From the NCBI GenBank assembly GCA_963703085.1, contig OY969789.1:930001-994000 (forward strand): a stretch of 64,000 nt of DNA, in the 5' to 3' direction. Positions 1-8,880 of the stretch are shown here, piece after piece. The translations under genes and the position numbers were made by a program. The number at the start of each line of letters is the position of its first letter. Positions within the stretch are counted from its first letter, which is position 1. The DNA is from DATAEG01 sp963703085 (lineage in GTDB: Bacteria > Actinomycetota > Actinomycetes > Mycobacteriales > Jatrophihabitantaceae). Under the pieces are notes generated by a model, which was not told the DNA's origin, ran no database searches, and worked only from the letters and a program-made list of their open reading frames with translations.

Positions 1-620
1 GCGACCAATTCGTCCGGACCGTGCGGCGGCTTGAGGATGCCGTCGCTGTCGAGGAGACCAGCCTTCTTGCACACCGCGGTGTTGTAGTAAAGAACGTAAG
101 GATGTGTGTCGAGCGGGATGGCGTAGAGCTTGTTGTTGACCGAGCAGGCCTCCCATGCCTTCTGGTTGAGGCGGTCCTTGGTGATGCCGTGCCGGGCCAG
201 GGCGCTCTCGTCGAGCGGCGCCAGCAGATTGGCTTCGGCGAGCACCTTCATCCGGGTCAGGTGGGAGATGGCCACGTCCGGAGGCCGGTTGCCGCGAACG
301 GCCAGCGACAGTTTGGTGTAGTAGGGATTTCCCCACGTGAGGGTGACCGCCTCGAGCTTCTCCTTCGGGGTGGCCTTGCTGTACCCGTTGAGCATCTCGA
401 CCATCCGAGTGCCGTCCCCGCCGCTGAACAGGTTCCAAAATGTCAACGAGTTGGCCGGTGGCCCGACGCCGGTGGTTCCGGTCGCAAAGGGCGACCGGCA
501 GCCGGTCAGCGCGGCCGTGGCGGCGCCGCCGAGCGCGAGGCCGCCCATGCCGCGCAACAGGTCGCGCCGGCTTAGCGTGCCGGTAGGTGTCGTGGTCGGG
601 CGAGTGGGCGACGTTGGCAT
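1..620 (-). CDS. Sugar ABC transporter substrate-binding lipoprotein (3' part beyond window)
   Basis: This is the N-terminal ~206 residues of an extracellular solute-binding protein; the rest lies left of the window. The start at 620 follows GAGGAA. Residues 17-23 (SRRDLLR) form a twin-arginine motif, followed by a hydrophobic stretch and a lipobox LTGC with the lipidated cysteine at residue 41. The protein would therefore be Tat-exported and membrane-anchored. The mature part has the usual family-1 pattern, with FWNLFSGGDG soon after the anchor. The gene starts 10 bases after the GH51 gene on the same strand, so the two probably form one unit that feeds arabinose or arabino-oligosaccharides to permeases outside the window. 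Family assignment is firm; the sugar is inferred from context. Confidence 0.85.
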   Translation of the reverse strand, partial: MPTSPTRPTTTPTGTLSRRDLLRGMGGLALGGAATAALTGCRSPFATGTTGVGPPANSLTFWNLFSGGDGTRMVEMLNGYSKATPKEKLEAVTLTWGNPYYTKLSLAVRGNRPPDVAISHLTRMKVLAEANLLAPLDESALARHGITKDRLNQKAWEACSVNNKLYAIPLDTHPYVLYYNTAVCKKAGLLDSDGILKPPHGPDELV

Positions 621-630
621 CGTTGGTTCC

Positions 631-2154
631 TCACTGACCGGTCTGGGATCGGGCCTGCACGACGGCCCAGGACTCTGCGGGTAGGTCGAGCAGCACGGAC
701 CGTCCCTCCGTACGCACGCTCTCCAGCGGCGCCGGCGCTGCCGTGGCGGCCGCTTCGGCGCCGACGAGTGGGCCCTTGTCGCCGGCGACGATCACCTGGG
801 CCGAGTCGATCGACCAGGCATCGAATGCCTCCACCTTCAGGCGCACCTGCGCATCGGTGTCGCAACGATTGGTGAGAAACACCGCCGCCTGACCCGTCTG
901 CGGATCATGGGTTGCTGACGCTGCGACCGCCGGGACATCGCCATGGCGTGCGGTCGCGACCGTCGGTGCCGTCACCCGGGCGACCAGACTCTGGCCGCGG
1001 GCCACCGCTGCGGTGATGGCCATCGGGAAGAAGATCGACTGCCGCCATGCCGGTCCACCAGGCTCGGTCATGATCGGCGCGATCACATTGACCAGCTGGG
1101 CTTGGCAGGCCACCCCGATGCGGTCGGAGTGATTGATCAGGCTGGACAACAGGTCGCCGACCACGACGGCATCCAGCGAGCTGTAGATGTCCTCGATCCG
1201 CGGCCCGGAGACGTCGATGTCCACGTTTTCGGTGCCGGGAAACCGGCTCTGGTACCAGACGTTCCACTCGTCGAAGGAGATCCGCATCCGTTTCCGGCTG
1301 TGCTTGCGGGCCGCCACCGCGTCCACGGTGGCTACCACGTCGTCGATGAAGGCGTCCATCGCTGCTCCGGAGGCCAAGAAGCTCGCCCGGTCACCGTCAT
1401 GCTCCTGGTAGTACGCGTGCATCGACACGTAGTCCACAACGTCCCAGGCCCGTTCGAGAACCGTGGACTCCCAGTAACCGAACGTGGAGATTTCATGTCC
1501 CGAGCTGCCGCATGCCACCAACTCGATGCTGGGATCGACCAGTTTCATTGCTTTGCCGGCCTCGGTGGCAAGCGCTCCGTATTCGGCTGCGCTCATATGG
1601 CCGGTCTGCCAGGGACCGTCCATCTCGTTGCCGAGGCACCACAGCGGAACGCCGTGCGGCTGCGGGCTGCCGTTGGTCCGACGCAGGTCGGACCAGTAAG
1701 TCCCCTCCGGAACGTTGCAGTACTCAACCAGGTGAGCGGCGTCCAGGATCCCGGCGGTACCCAGGTTGACCGCCATCATCGGCGTGATCTGGTTGGCAGC
1801 GGCCCACGCCAAGAATTCGTCGGTGCCGACCTGGTTCGTCTCGATGGAGCGCCAGGCAAGGTCGAGCCGGCGTGGCCGCTGCGCTGCCGGACCGATACCG
1901 TCCCGCCAGTTGTAGCCGGAGACGAAGTTGCCGCCCGGGTAGCGAACCAGAGTCACGCCGAGTTCCCGCACCAGATCGGCGACGTCGCCACGAAACCCAG
2001 CCGCGTCGGCGGTCGGGTGATCCGGCTCGTAGATGCCGGTGTAGACACAGCGACCCATGTGTTCGACGAACGACCCGAACAGGCGGCGGTCGATCATTCC
2101 CCGGTGGTCGGCAGGGTCCAGGGTGATCGTCGCTCGGATAACTGCTTCGGTCAT
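631..2154 (-). CDS. abfA: Alpha-L-arabinofuranosidase, GH51
   Basis: Releases L-arabinose from arabinan or arabinoxylan oligosaccharides by a retaining mechanism. The N-terminal region RLFGSFVEHMGRCVYTGIYEP is typical of GH51. The acid/base is E177 in LGNEMDG and the nucleophile is E296 in FDEWN, almost the same numbers as the characterised GH51 enzymes. At 507 aa it is full length. No signal peptide is visible, so it acts in the cytoplasm on imported oligosaccharides. I chose the ATG at 2154 (GAGG nine bases upstream) over upstream in-frame starts because family homology begins there. A GTTAAC-centred operator sits about 170 bases upstream, pointing to control by the neighbouring LacI regulator. 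Confidence 0.95.
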   Translation of the reverse strand: MTEAVIRATITLDPADHRGMIDRRLFGSFVEHMGRCVYTGIYEPDHPTADAAGFRGDVADLVRELGVTLVRYPGGNFVSGYNWRDGIGPAAQRPRRLDLAWRSIETNQVGTDEFLAWAAANQITPMMAVNLGTAGILDAAHLVEYCNVPEGTYWSDLRRTNGSPQPHGVPLWCLGNEMDGPWQTGHMSAAEYGALATEAGKAMKLVDPSIELVACGSSGHEISTFGYWESTVLERAWDVVDYVSMHAYYQEHDGDRASFLASGAAMDAFIDDVVATVDAVAARKHSRKRMRISFDEWNVWYQSRFPGTENVDIDVSGPRIEDIYSSLDAVVVGDLLSSLINHSDRIGVACQAQLVNVIAPIMTEPGGPAWRQSIFFPMAITAAVARGQSLVARVTAPTVATARHGDVPAVAASATHDPQTGQAAVFLTNRCDTDAQVRLKVEAFDAWSIDSAQVIVAGDKGPLVGAEAAATAAPAPLESVRTEGRSVLLDLPAESWAVVQARSQTGQ

Positions 2155-2320
2155 TCGGGCCATCCTCGTTGTCACCGGTGTCCAGCCGGGTTGCCGGCGA
2201 TTGACACACCAGAGTCGGCGGTTGTCCAGCCAACGGAAACCTGCGCCGTGAGCGTTCACAGTGCGATAGGCGTGGGATTAGACCTATGCAGTTCGGAATG
2301 CTGACCAGCATTCGTAGCTG

Positions 2321-2333
2321 AGTGTTAACGCGA
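2321..2333. promoter_or_regulatory. LacI-type operator upstream of abfA
   Basis: AGTGTTAACGCGA contains the GTTAAC core also found upstream of the first lacI gene and of araB. It lies in the 231-base gap before abfA, so it most likely controls the abfA/binding-protein unit. The assignment to the LacI at 2386-3426 is inferred from the match to the site in front of that gene. Confidence 0.6.
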
Positions 2334-2385
2334 ACAGACAGGTTGTCAATGGTCGCTCGGTACTCGCATCGTGCGCAGCGGGACG

Positions 2386-3426
2386 CTAGGCCGAGGTGCG
2401 CCGGCGTGCCTTCGGTTTGGCGACGCTGGCGCGCTGCACGAGCTGGGGCGCGATCATGGGCCGCTCGTGATGCTCCCCGGCGGAGTCGAGCATCGTCATC
2501 AAGAGATGCAGCCCTTGCCGCCCGACCTCGTCGAAGTCTTGCCTGATGGTGGTGAGCGCAGGCAGGAAGAACTCTGCCTCCGGGATGTCGTCGAATCCGA
2601 CGACGCTGACGTCCTCGGGCACTGCCCGACCGCGTTCATGCAGTGCATGGATGACGCCCAACGCCATTTGATCGTTGGCTGCGAACACGGCGGTGACTCC
2701 GGCACGCTCGGCGAGTTCGATGCCGGCCTGCCATCCGGAGCGCGGGCTCCAGTCGCCGCGGTACAAGGGTGGTGCCCATTTGCCCGCCTCGGCCAACGCC
2801 TCTCGCCATCCGTCGACGCGAAGCTGTGCTTCCCTCCAGTCCGCGGGACCGGCCACATGCCACACCGTCTTATGGCCGTGCTGGAGCAGTACCTCGGTCG
2901 CCAACCGGGCGCCCAGCAATTGGTCGACCGCTACCACGGGCAGGTCAGGGTGGTAGTCGGCCTCGAGCGCGACAACGGGTAACCCACGCGGAAGGGTCCC
3001 CAGCATCCGGGCCGACGTATCGGTGGGCGCGATGATGATGACGCCGTCGACAGACTGGTCGTCCATCGCCGAGACCGCTTTGCTCACGTCGCTGCCCATA
3101 CTCTCGGTCAATCCGGCGACGACGACGCCATAGCCTTCGGCCCGGGCCGCGCGCTCGATGGCCCGCTGTGTCGAGCCGGGTCCGAACATGCGGCTGTCGA
3201 AACTGATCACGCCGATGGTCCGCGAGCGCCGGGTAGCCAGACCGCGAGCCAATGCATTTGGCCGATAGCTGAGCTGACGCATCGCATCCAGCACGCGCTC
3301 GCGAGTACCCGCGCTGACGTGCGGATGACCGTTGACCACCCGGGAAACCGTCTGATGGGAGACCCCGGCCAGCCGTGCGACGTCGTGCATGACCGGCCGG
3401 GACCGGCCTGCCGAGGTGGCGCTCAT
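2386..3426 (-). CDS. LacI-family regulator of arabinoside use (AraR-like role)
   Basis: A 346-aa LacI/GalR repressor. Residues ~12-60 hold the HTH and hinge helix (DVARLAGVSHQTVSRVVNG), followed by a periplasmic-binding-protein-like effector domain ending in SVVGFDDIPEAEFFLPALTTIRQ. It is flanked by GH51 and sugar ABC genes. A near-perfect 16-bp palindrome lies 25 bases upstream of its start, consistent with autoregulation. The same core occurs before abfA and araB, so this protein is the best candidate repressor of both. The effector is probably L-arabinose or an arabino-oligosaccharide, which is inference. Confidence 0.9.
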   Translation of the reverse strand: MSATSAGRSRPVMHDVARLAGVSHQTVSRVVNGHPHVSAGTRERVLDAMRQLSYRPNALARGLATRRSRTIGVISFDSRMFGPGSTQRAIERAARAEGYGVVVAGLTESMGSDVSKAVSAMDDQSVDGVIIIAPTDTSARMLGTLPRGLPVVALEADYHPDLPVVAVDQLLGARLATEVLLQHGHKTVWHVAGPADWREAQLRVDGWREALAEAGKWAPPLYRGDWSPRSGWQAGIELAERAGVTAVFAANDQMALGVIHALHERGRAVPEDVSVVGFDDIPEAEFFLPALTTIRQDFDEVGRQGLHLLMTMLDSAGEHHERPMIAPQLVQRASVAKPKARRRTSA

Positions 3427-3450
3427 GACGACGACATCAGGGACACCGGC

Positions 3451-3466
3451 CGAGTGTTAACGCTCG
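3451..3466. promoter_or_regulatory. LacI operator upstream of the first lacI gene
   Basis: CGAGTGTTAACGCTCG is a 16-bp palindrome with a single mismatched pair, centred on GTTAAC. It lies 25 bases before the lacI start, between lacI and the 3' end of the permease gene. Of the three sites in the region it is the best palindrome and probably closest to the consensus. Confidence 0.7.
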
Positions 3467-3531
3467 CAATTTGGCTGTCAAGCAGCCCTCGGGCCGGTCC
3501 GGGCGATCGGCAGCAGTCCGCGCGGCCGCGC

Positions 3532-4440
3532 TCAGCCCTTCACCGCGCCGCTGGCCAGCCCTTGGATGTAGAACCGCTGCAGCGCAACGTAAAGGATCAC
3601 GCACGGCACCATCGCGATGACCGACCCGGCAATCAGATATCCGTAGTTCAGCGCACCGTAGGTCCCGCTCTGAATGTTCAGCAACGCCACCGGCAAGGTG
3701 AACAGATCCGTCTTGGTCAGGAACGTGAGCGCGCCGAGAAATTCTGTCCACGACGCGAGGAACGAGTAGAGCACCGTGGTGGCGACTCCCGGCAGGATCA
3801 GTGGGCGCATCACGAGGAAGAGCGACTTCATCGAGCCGCACCCGTCGATGTGGGCGGAGTCCTCGAGTTCGGCGGGCACCGCGGAGAACGTGTTGCGCAT
3901 GACGAACGTGCCGAACGGCAGGTTGAACGTCGTGTAGAAGAGGATCAGCCCGATCCGGCTGTCGGTGAGATGGACCGCGTTCAGCTCCAGGAACAGCGGA
4001 GTCAGCACCGCCTGGAAAGGCACCATCAGGGTCAGGATGATCGTGCCGAACACCAGACCGGACCCGGCGAACCGGAACTTGGCGAACCCGTAGCCGGCCA
4101 GCGTCGACAGGATGGCGACCAGAATGGCAGTGCCCACCGAGACGATCAGGCTGTTGGCCACGTAGCGCCACAGGTGGATGTCCCCGCTGAACAGGTCGCG
4201 ATAGTTGGCCGTGCTCAGGTGCGTGAAGTCGCTCCATCGCGGTGCAGCGGTGATCCGCGATGCCGGCTCCAGGGAGCGCACCACGGCCCACAGCAGCGGC
4301 ACTATGAACACCAGCGACGCCAGCACACCACCGGTCCAGTACATCGTCGACGCGCCCCGTCGCCGGGCGGGCGGGGCGCCAGCTCTGCCGGTCCGGGCAT
4401 GGGACCGGACTGGGCCGGCCACCTCGGCTGTCGTCGCCAT
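3532..4440 (-). CDS. Sugar ABC transporter permease, MalG type
   Basis: A 302-aa inner-membrane permease of the CUT1 carbohydrate family. A basic cytosolic N-terminus is followed by six predicted membrane segments. The conserved cytoplasmic EAA loop at about residues 188-205 (AELEDSAHIDGCGSMKS) contacts the ATPase. It starts 10 bases after the partner permease and closes the GH127/binding-protein/permease/permease unit. No ATP-binding subunit is encoded nearby, so a shared MsmK-type ATPase elsewhere is expected. The substrate is probably an arabinoside, judged by the neighbours. Confidence 0.92.
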   Translation of the reverse strand: MATTAEVAGPVRSHARTGRAGAPPARRRGASTMYWTGGVLASLVFIVPLLWAVVRSLEPASRITAAPRWSDFTHLSTANYRDLFSGDIHLWRYVANSLIVSVGTAILVAILSTLAGYGFAKFRFAGSGLVFGTIILTLMVPFQAVLTPLFLELNAVHLTDSRIGLILFYTTFNLPFGTFVMRNTFSAVPAELEDSAHIDGCGSMKSLFLVMRPLILPGVATTVLYSFLASWTEFLGALTFLTKTDLFTLPVALLNIQSGTYGALNYGYLIAGSVIAMVPCVILYVALQRFYIQGLASGAVKG

Positions 4441-4450
4441 CGGAGTCCTC

Positions 4451-5404
4451 TCAGTCCTCGCCGCGGAGCAGGAAGAATTGCAGCGCGCTGACCACGCCGA
4501 CGACGATCACCAGAACCAGCGACAGCGTCGTCGCGGCACCGAGGTGCAACTCGACGAAGGCGCGCTCGTAGATCCACATCACCACCGTCGTGGTGCTCGT
4601 GCCGGGACCACCTTGGGTGAGGATGTAGAACTGGTTGAACGCCAGGAACGAGCCGACCACCGACAGGATCAGGCTCAGTGCGATCGTGCGCCGCAGCAAC
4701 GGGACGGTGATGCGCAGCTCCTTGTCCCAGAACGACGCACCGTCGAGATCGGCCGACTCGTACACCTGCGCGGGGATGCCTTGCATGCCCGCCATCAGCA
4801 GCATCATCGTCAGGCCGGACGCGAACCAGATCACCAGCAAACAGATGACTGTGGTGGCCGGCACGGTGCTCACCAGCCACGCGGTGGTGCCATCGGTGAT
4901 GCCCAGCTTTTCCAGGATCACGTTGACCGCACCGTTGCCCGGCTGCACCTCGAGCAGGGTGATGAAGCTGAGGGTGCTGAGCCCGATCACGTAAGGGAGG
5001 AAGACGGCGGTGCGGAAGAAGACCGAGCCGCGCCGGTTGCTGCGCACCAGAACCGCCATCGCGTAACCGATCACGAAGATCGGACCGGTCACGATGGCCG
5101 TGTAGATGAGCGTGTACACCGTCGCGTGCCAGAACGTGGTGTCCTGACCGATGCTGGTGTAGTTCTTGAAACCGATGTACTTGTACCTGCCGATGAGTGG
5201 CCAGTTGGTCAGCGAGATGTAGATCGCGAAGATGAGCGGCGCCACCACCAGCGCCAGGACGAACAGGAATGCCGGGGCAACCAGCAGCATCCCGGTACGG
5301 CTCGGATGGGTCAGCGTGCCGTGCCGCCGGCGGCGTCGGGACGCGGCCCGCACCGTCGCCGGCGGGGCGGCGCCCGCGGTGGTACGAGTTTCGATGGCGC
5401 TCAT
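4451..5404 (-). CDS. Sugar ABC transporter permease, MalF/UgpA type
   Basis: A 317-aa integral membrane permease that pairs with the MalG-type protein immediately downstream. It shows six hydrophobic segments after a basic N-terminal tail. The EAA loop (AQVYESADLDGASFWDKELRITVP) is intact. It lies 55 bases downstream of its substrate-binding protein. In this family the two permeases form the channel for a sugar delivered by the lipoprotein. Arabino-oligosaccharide is the likely cargo, because the first gene of the unit is a beta-L-arabinofuranosidase. Confidence 0.92.
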   Translation of the reverse strand: MSAIETRTTAGAAPPATVRAASRRRRRHGTLTHPSRTGMLLVAPAFLFVLALVVAPLIFAIYISLTNWPLIGRYKYIGFKNYTSIGQDTTFWHATVYTLIYTAIVTGPIFVIGYAMAVLVRSNRRGSVFFRTAVFLPYVIGLSTLSFITLLEVQPGNGAVNVILEKLGITDGTTAWLVSTVPATTVICLLVIWFASGLTMMLLMAGMQGIPAQVYESADLDGASFWDKELRITVPLLRRTIALSLILSVVGSFLAFNQFYILTQGGPGTSTTTVVMWIYERAFVELHLGAATTLSLVLVIVVGVVSALQFFLLRGED

Positions 5405-5459
5405 GTCACGCCCTCCGAAGGTATCTCCACGGTCGGCGTACGGCGGCTGACCTGAACTG

Positions 5460-6797
5460 TCATGTCTGGGCCTGATCCAGTGCTCGGTTGAATCCGCCCT
5501 GAGCCTTCTTGATCGCAGCGGCGACGTCGCCGCCGAAGACGGCGGAGGTGAACAGGGTGAACCACGGGCCGCTCACCTGATTGATGGCCGTGTTGTAGGC
5601 GAGCGTCTTCTCGGCATACCCCTTGGGCAAGGCTTCGAGGATCACCGCGGTTCGCGGGTACTTCTGCCTGAAGTCGGTAGTGAGCACGTCCGTCCGGATC
5701 GGTGTGTAGCCGGCGGCCGGCAGCTGTGCCTGCTGGGCGATCTGCAGTGCGTACTGGATGTACTCCCACGCCCCGGACGCGTGCTTCGCACCGCGCGGGA
5801 TGCCGATGTTGTCTCCGCCGATGAACTCGCTGGTTCCCTTCAGCGCGCCGGGCAGAGGTGTCACGCCGACGTTCTTCGCGAAGGCCGGGGACAACCCGCC
5901 GGCGATCAACGCACCCTCATTGCCCGGCCAGATGCCGACCTTGCCGGCCAGGAAGTCCTTGCCCCACGTAGCGCCGGTCTCGGTGCGACTGGATGCGGAG
6001 GACAGTCCCTCCGCCCACACGCTGTGATAGAAGGTCAGCATCGCCGACAGCGCCGGGTCACCGTCGACCTTCACGCTCTGATCACCGAGCTCGCCGGAGA
6101 AGAGATGATTGCCGCTGGCCCACACCGATGGCAGCCCGGTGAAGCCCATGATGCCCGGTGAATTGCCGCCGAAGCTGAACCCCTTCACGCCACTGCCGAG
6201 CTTCGTGATGGCGCGGGCGTCGGTCAGTACCTCCGCCAGCGTCGACGGTGCGTGTGCGGGGTCCAGTCCCGCCTTCTGGAACAGCTGCTTGTTGTAATAG
6301 AGCGCGCTGACGTCTGCGGCATAGGGCACCGCGTAAATCTTGTTCTGGTACGTGGCCAGGTTCAGGTGCCCGGGACTGAGTTGGTCGAAGAACGGCAGGC
6401 CCTTCGCCAACGAGGTCAGGTCGGTGAGTGCGTCGTGGTAGGCGAGCAGCGTCGAGTTGATGTCGTCGACGTCGACCACGTCCGGCACCGAACGGCCGCG
6501 GATCGCCGTGGACAGCTTGGTGATGTACTGCGTGTCGGGGATCGCGGTCAGTTCCACCTTCAAGCCGGGATGGCTCTTGTTGAAGCTCGCCACGATGGGC
6601 GCCGACAACGCCTGCGTGGCTGCGCGGACCCACAGCTTCACCGTGCCGGTGGCATTCTTGCCGAAGCCTGCACCCGTCGTGTCCGGCGCCGGAAGCACGC
6701 CGCCGCCGCAGGCGGCGAGGGTCCCGATGACGAGCGTCAGCGTGGCGATCGCGTGGATGGGTCGGCGCAGGAACGGCCTGTTCCCGCCCCGCGTCAT
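5460..6797 (-). CDS. Sugar-binding lipoprotein of the arabinoside ABC importer
   Basis: A 445-aa family-1 solute-binding protein. The start at 6797 overlaps the stop of the GH127 gene (ATGA), showing translational coupling. Residues 15-30 are a signal peptide ending in the lipobox LAAC with Cys30. The mature part shows typical binding-protein sequence such as FNKSHPGLKVELTAIPDTQYITKL and PDVVDVDDIN. It delivers substrate to the two downstream permeases. An upstream in-frame extension is rejected because it has no signal peptide and overlaps GH127 coding sequence. Confidence 0.93.
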   Translation of the reverse strand: MTRGGNRPFLRRPIHAIATLTLVIGTLAACGGGVLPAPDTTGAGFGKNATGTVKLWVRAATQALSAPIVASFNKSHPGLKVELTAIPDTQYITKLSTAIRGRSVPDVVDVDDINSTLLAYHDALTDLTSLAKGLPFFDQLSPGHLNLATYQNKIYAVPYAADVSALYYNKQLFQKAGLDPAHAPSTLAEVLTDARAITKLGSGVKGFSFGGNSPGIMGFTGLPSVWASGNHLFSGELGDQSVKVDGDPALSAMLTFYHSVWAEGLSSASSRTETGATWGKDFLAGKVGIWPGNEGALIAGGLSPAFAKNVGVTPLPGALKGTSEFIGGDNIGIPRGAKHASGAWEYIQYALQIAQQAQLPAAGYTPIRTDVLTTDFRQKYPRTAVILEALPKGYAEKTLAYNTAINQVSGPWFTLFTSAVFGGDVAAAIKKAQGGFNRALDQAQT

Positions 6798-8740
6798 CGC
6801 GCCGGCTCCGCAACTGGCAGCCAGACCCGCATGGGTCCCACCTCGCGGTTTGCCCATTGGTGGTAGGGGATGGCAGTGAACTCGTGATGGCCGCCCGCGA
6901 CGTCGGTCGCCGGGCCACGCACAACGACGGTGCCGCCGAGCAGGTCGGGCCGTGCTTCGATGCGCAGATCGGCGGCATTCTCGCTGGTCAACCGCAGGTC
7001 GTCGACGAGCAGGCCGGACGGCTGGTCGATCTGCTCCACCGCGTACACCAGCGGACCGCGCTCGACAGCAACGCAGCCCCGGGCCGCGTCGACCCGGGGT
7101 GCCGCCGTGGTCAGCCGGATCGGCATCGGCAGCTCGAGCACAATCTGATCGCCACGCTGCCACTTCCGGCGGACGGTCAGATAGCCCTCCGGCGCTTCGG
7201 CCGGCCGCGCGGCAGCGCCGGCAACCGAGACCGTGGCGCCGGAACACCAGCTGGGTATCCGAAGCGAGAGCGCCCACTCGGCATCGTCGGTAGCAGTCAC
7301 CGTGGCGGTGATCGTGCCGGCCCAGGGATACTCCGTCTCCAGCTGCACGACGCGCTGGCCGGCCGCGAGCGTGGCCGTGCCGTACTGATGGACCTGGATA
7401 CCGTCCTCATCGGTTGTTCCGATGTAGCCGGCCAACTGCGCAAGCGTGCGCATCACGTTCGGCGGGCAGCATGCGGTCTGGAACCAGCCTTGCCGGCCGT
7501 TGACCGCATCCCGATGGTCGGCGGCAACCGCATCGGCTCGCACCTGCAGCGTGTTGACGTAGAAGAATTCGGCACCGCCGAGGGAAACCCCGCTCAGGAA
7601 CCCGTTGAAGAGGATTCGCTCGATGCCGTCGGCATAACGCACGTCTCCGGTCGCCAGCAATTGCCGCCAGGCCCACTGCACGGCGCCGATCGACGCGCAG
7701 GTCTCGGCGTACGCCACATCAGCGGGCAGCTCGTACGGATCGCCGAACGCCTCGCCGTCCCACCGCGATCCGAGACCGCCAGTTACGTACTGCTTCGCCG
7801 CGACCATGTTGTCCCACTGCCGACCCAGTGCCTGATCGAGCTCGGCGTCACCGGTCTCGCTGGCGACGTCGGCTGCACCCGCCGCCAGGTACACCGCTCG
7901 CACGGCATGGCCTTCCGGCCAGATCGCCTCCCGGACCGGCACCCGGTCGGAGTAGTAGATCGGCTCGCGACCCCAACCGTGGATGGTGCTGCGTCCGCGG
8001 GTGGAAACGAAATGCTCGGCCAGGTCGAGGTAGCGCCGGTCTCCGCTCTCCCGGTACAGCTCCACCAGCGCCATCTCGACGACAGGGTGGCCGTCCAGAC
8101 CGGTATTGCCCTTCGGCCCGAACGTGTCGACGAGGTGATCGGCCGCCCGGCGAGCGACGTCCCAGAGCTTCGTGTCGCCGGTAGCCCGCCGCGCCGCAAC
8201 GCCGGCCTGGATCAGATGCCCGAAGCAGTAGAGCTCGTGGCCCATTGCCAGATCGGCATACCGGTCGGCGCCGCCCCGGGTCACCTGCACGAAACTGTTG
8301 ACGTATCCGTCCGGGGCCTGCGCAGCACTGATCGCCTCGGTGAAGGTGGTGAGCTCGGCCAACAGCTCCGGCCGCGGAGCCCGGGCGTACTCCCACGCGA
8401 CCGCCTCCAGCCACTTGTAGACGTCGGAGTCCATGAAGAGCGGGCCGCGGTACGCCGTGCGCGGCGGCGGTGGGGTCGAGGGTTCGGTCAGTTCAGCTGC
8501 GGCGAGTTTCAGGTTGTCGAGATTGCCGGCCTCGCGCAGCCGGCTGCTGCCGATCGGGATGCTGATCTCGGCATTGACCCGCTGGCGCTCGGCCCAGAAG
8601 CCGGACTCGAAGTGGACCTCGCTCAGGGCCAAGGGTCGCAGCCGGGCCCGCGCGGAGCGGGTGGGCTCGACCGGACCAGCTGCTGGGTTCGCGGCTGCAG
8701 GGGCGGAGGACGGCAGCTCGGTCACGGTGCCTCTCTTCAT
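6794..8740 (-). CDS. Beta-L-arabinofuranosidase, GH127 (HypBA1-like)
   Basis: A 648-aa cytoplasmic glycoside hydrolase that removes beta-linked L-arabinofuranose, as found on hydroxyproline-rich plant glycoproteins. The zinc/cysteine active site known from HypBA1 (E338, C340, C417, C418) is reproduced here by E346 and C348 in AETC and C424-C425 in ACCPPN. An (alpha/alpha)6 barrel region containing WLEAVAWEYA and a C-terminal beta region (ERGPLVYAVEQ) are present. There is no signal peptide. It is the first gene of the ABC importer unit and is divergent from a LacI gene with a palindromic operator between them, so its induction is probably controlled by that regulator. Confidence 0.93.
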   Translation of the reverse strand: MKRGTVTELPSSAPAAANPAAGPVEPTRSARARLRPLALSEVHFESGFWAERQRVNAEISIPIGSSRLREAGNLDNLKLAAAELTEPSTPPPPRTAYRGPLFMDSDVYKWLEAVAWEYARAPRPELLAELTTFTEAISAAQAPDGYVNSFVQVTRGGADRYADLAMGHELYCFGHLIQAGVAARRATGDTKLWDVARRAADHLVDTFGPKGNTGLDGHPVVEMALVELYRESGDRRYLDLAEHFVSTRGRSTIHGWGREPIYYSDRVPVREAIWPEGHAVRAVYLAAGAADVASETGDAELDQALGRQWDNMVAAKQYVTGGLGSRWDGEAFGDPYELPADVAYAETCASIGAVQWAWRQLLATGDVRYADGIERILFNGFLSGVSLGGAEFFYVNTLQVRADAVAADHRDAVNGRQGWFQTACCPPNVMRTLAQLAGYIGTTDEDGIQVHQYGTATLAAGQRVVQLETEYPWAGTITATVTATDDAEWALSLRIPSWCSGATVSVAGAAARPAEAPEGYLTVRRKWQRGDQIVLELPMPIRLTTAAPRVDAARGCVAVERGPLVYAVEQIDQPSGLLVDDLRLTSENAADLRIEARPDLLGGTVVVRGPATDVAGGHHEFTAIPYHQWANREVGPMRVWLPVAEPAR

Positions 8741-8786
8741 CGCGGGCGGCTATCGGGCGGTGCGGCGAATGAACAGGCCGGGAATG

Positions 8787-8800
8787 CGAAAACGGTTTCG
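8787..8800. promoter_or_regulatory. LacI-family operator between GH127 and second lacI
   Basis: CGAAAACGGTTTCG is a near-perfect 14-bp palindrome with the CG-centred layout typical of LacI/GalR operators. It lies in the 140-base divergent region between the GH127 start (8740) and the lacI start (8881). It differs clearly from the GTTAAC sites, so it is best assigned to the adjacent LacI regulator. Confidence 0.65.
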
Positions 8801-8880
8801 AAGCGGCAAGATTACGACGGTCGGCAAGGGCGGTCAAGAGCCGTACGGCGAGCCGACCGCGGATGGGAAGGTGGCGGGTG

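Noticed and set aside
943..2304. A 453-codon plus-strand frame opposite abfA
   Set aside because: Antisense shadow; the GH51 catalytic glutamates are on the minus strand.
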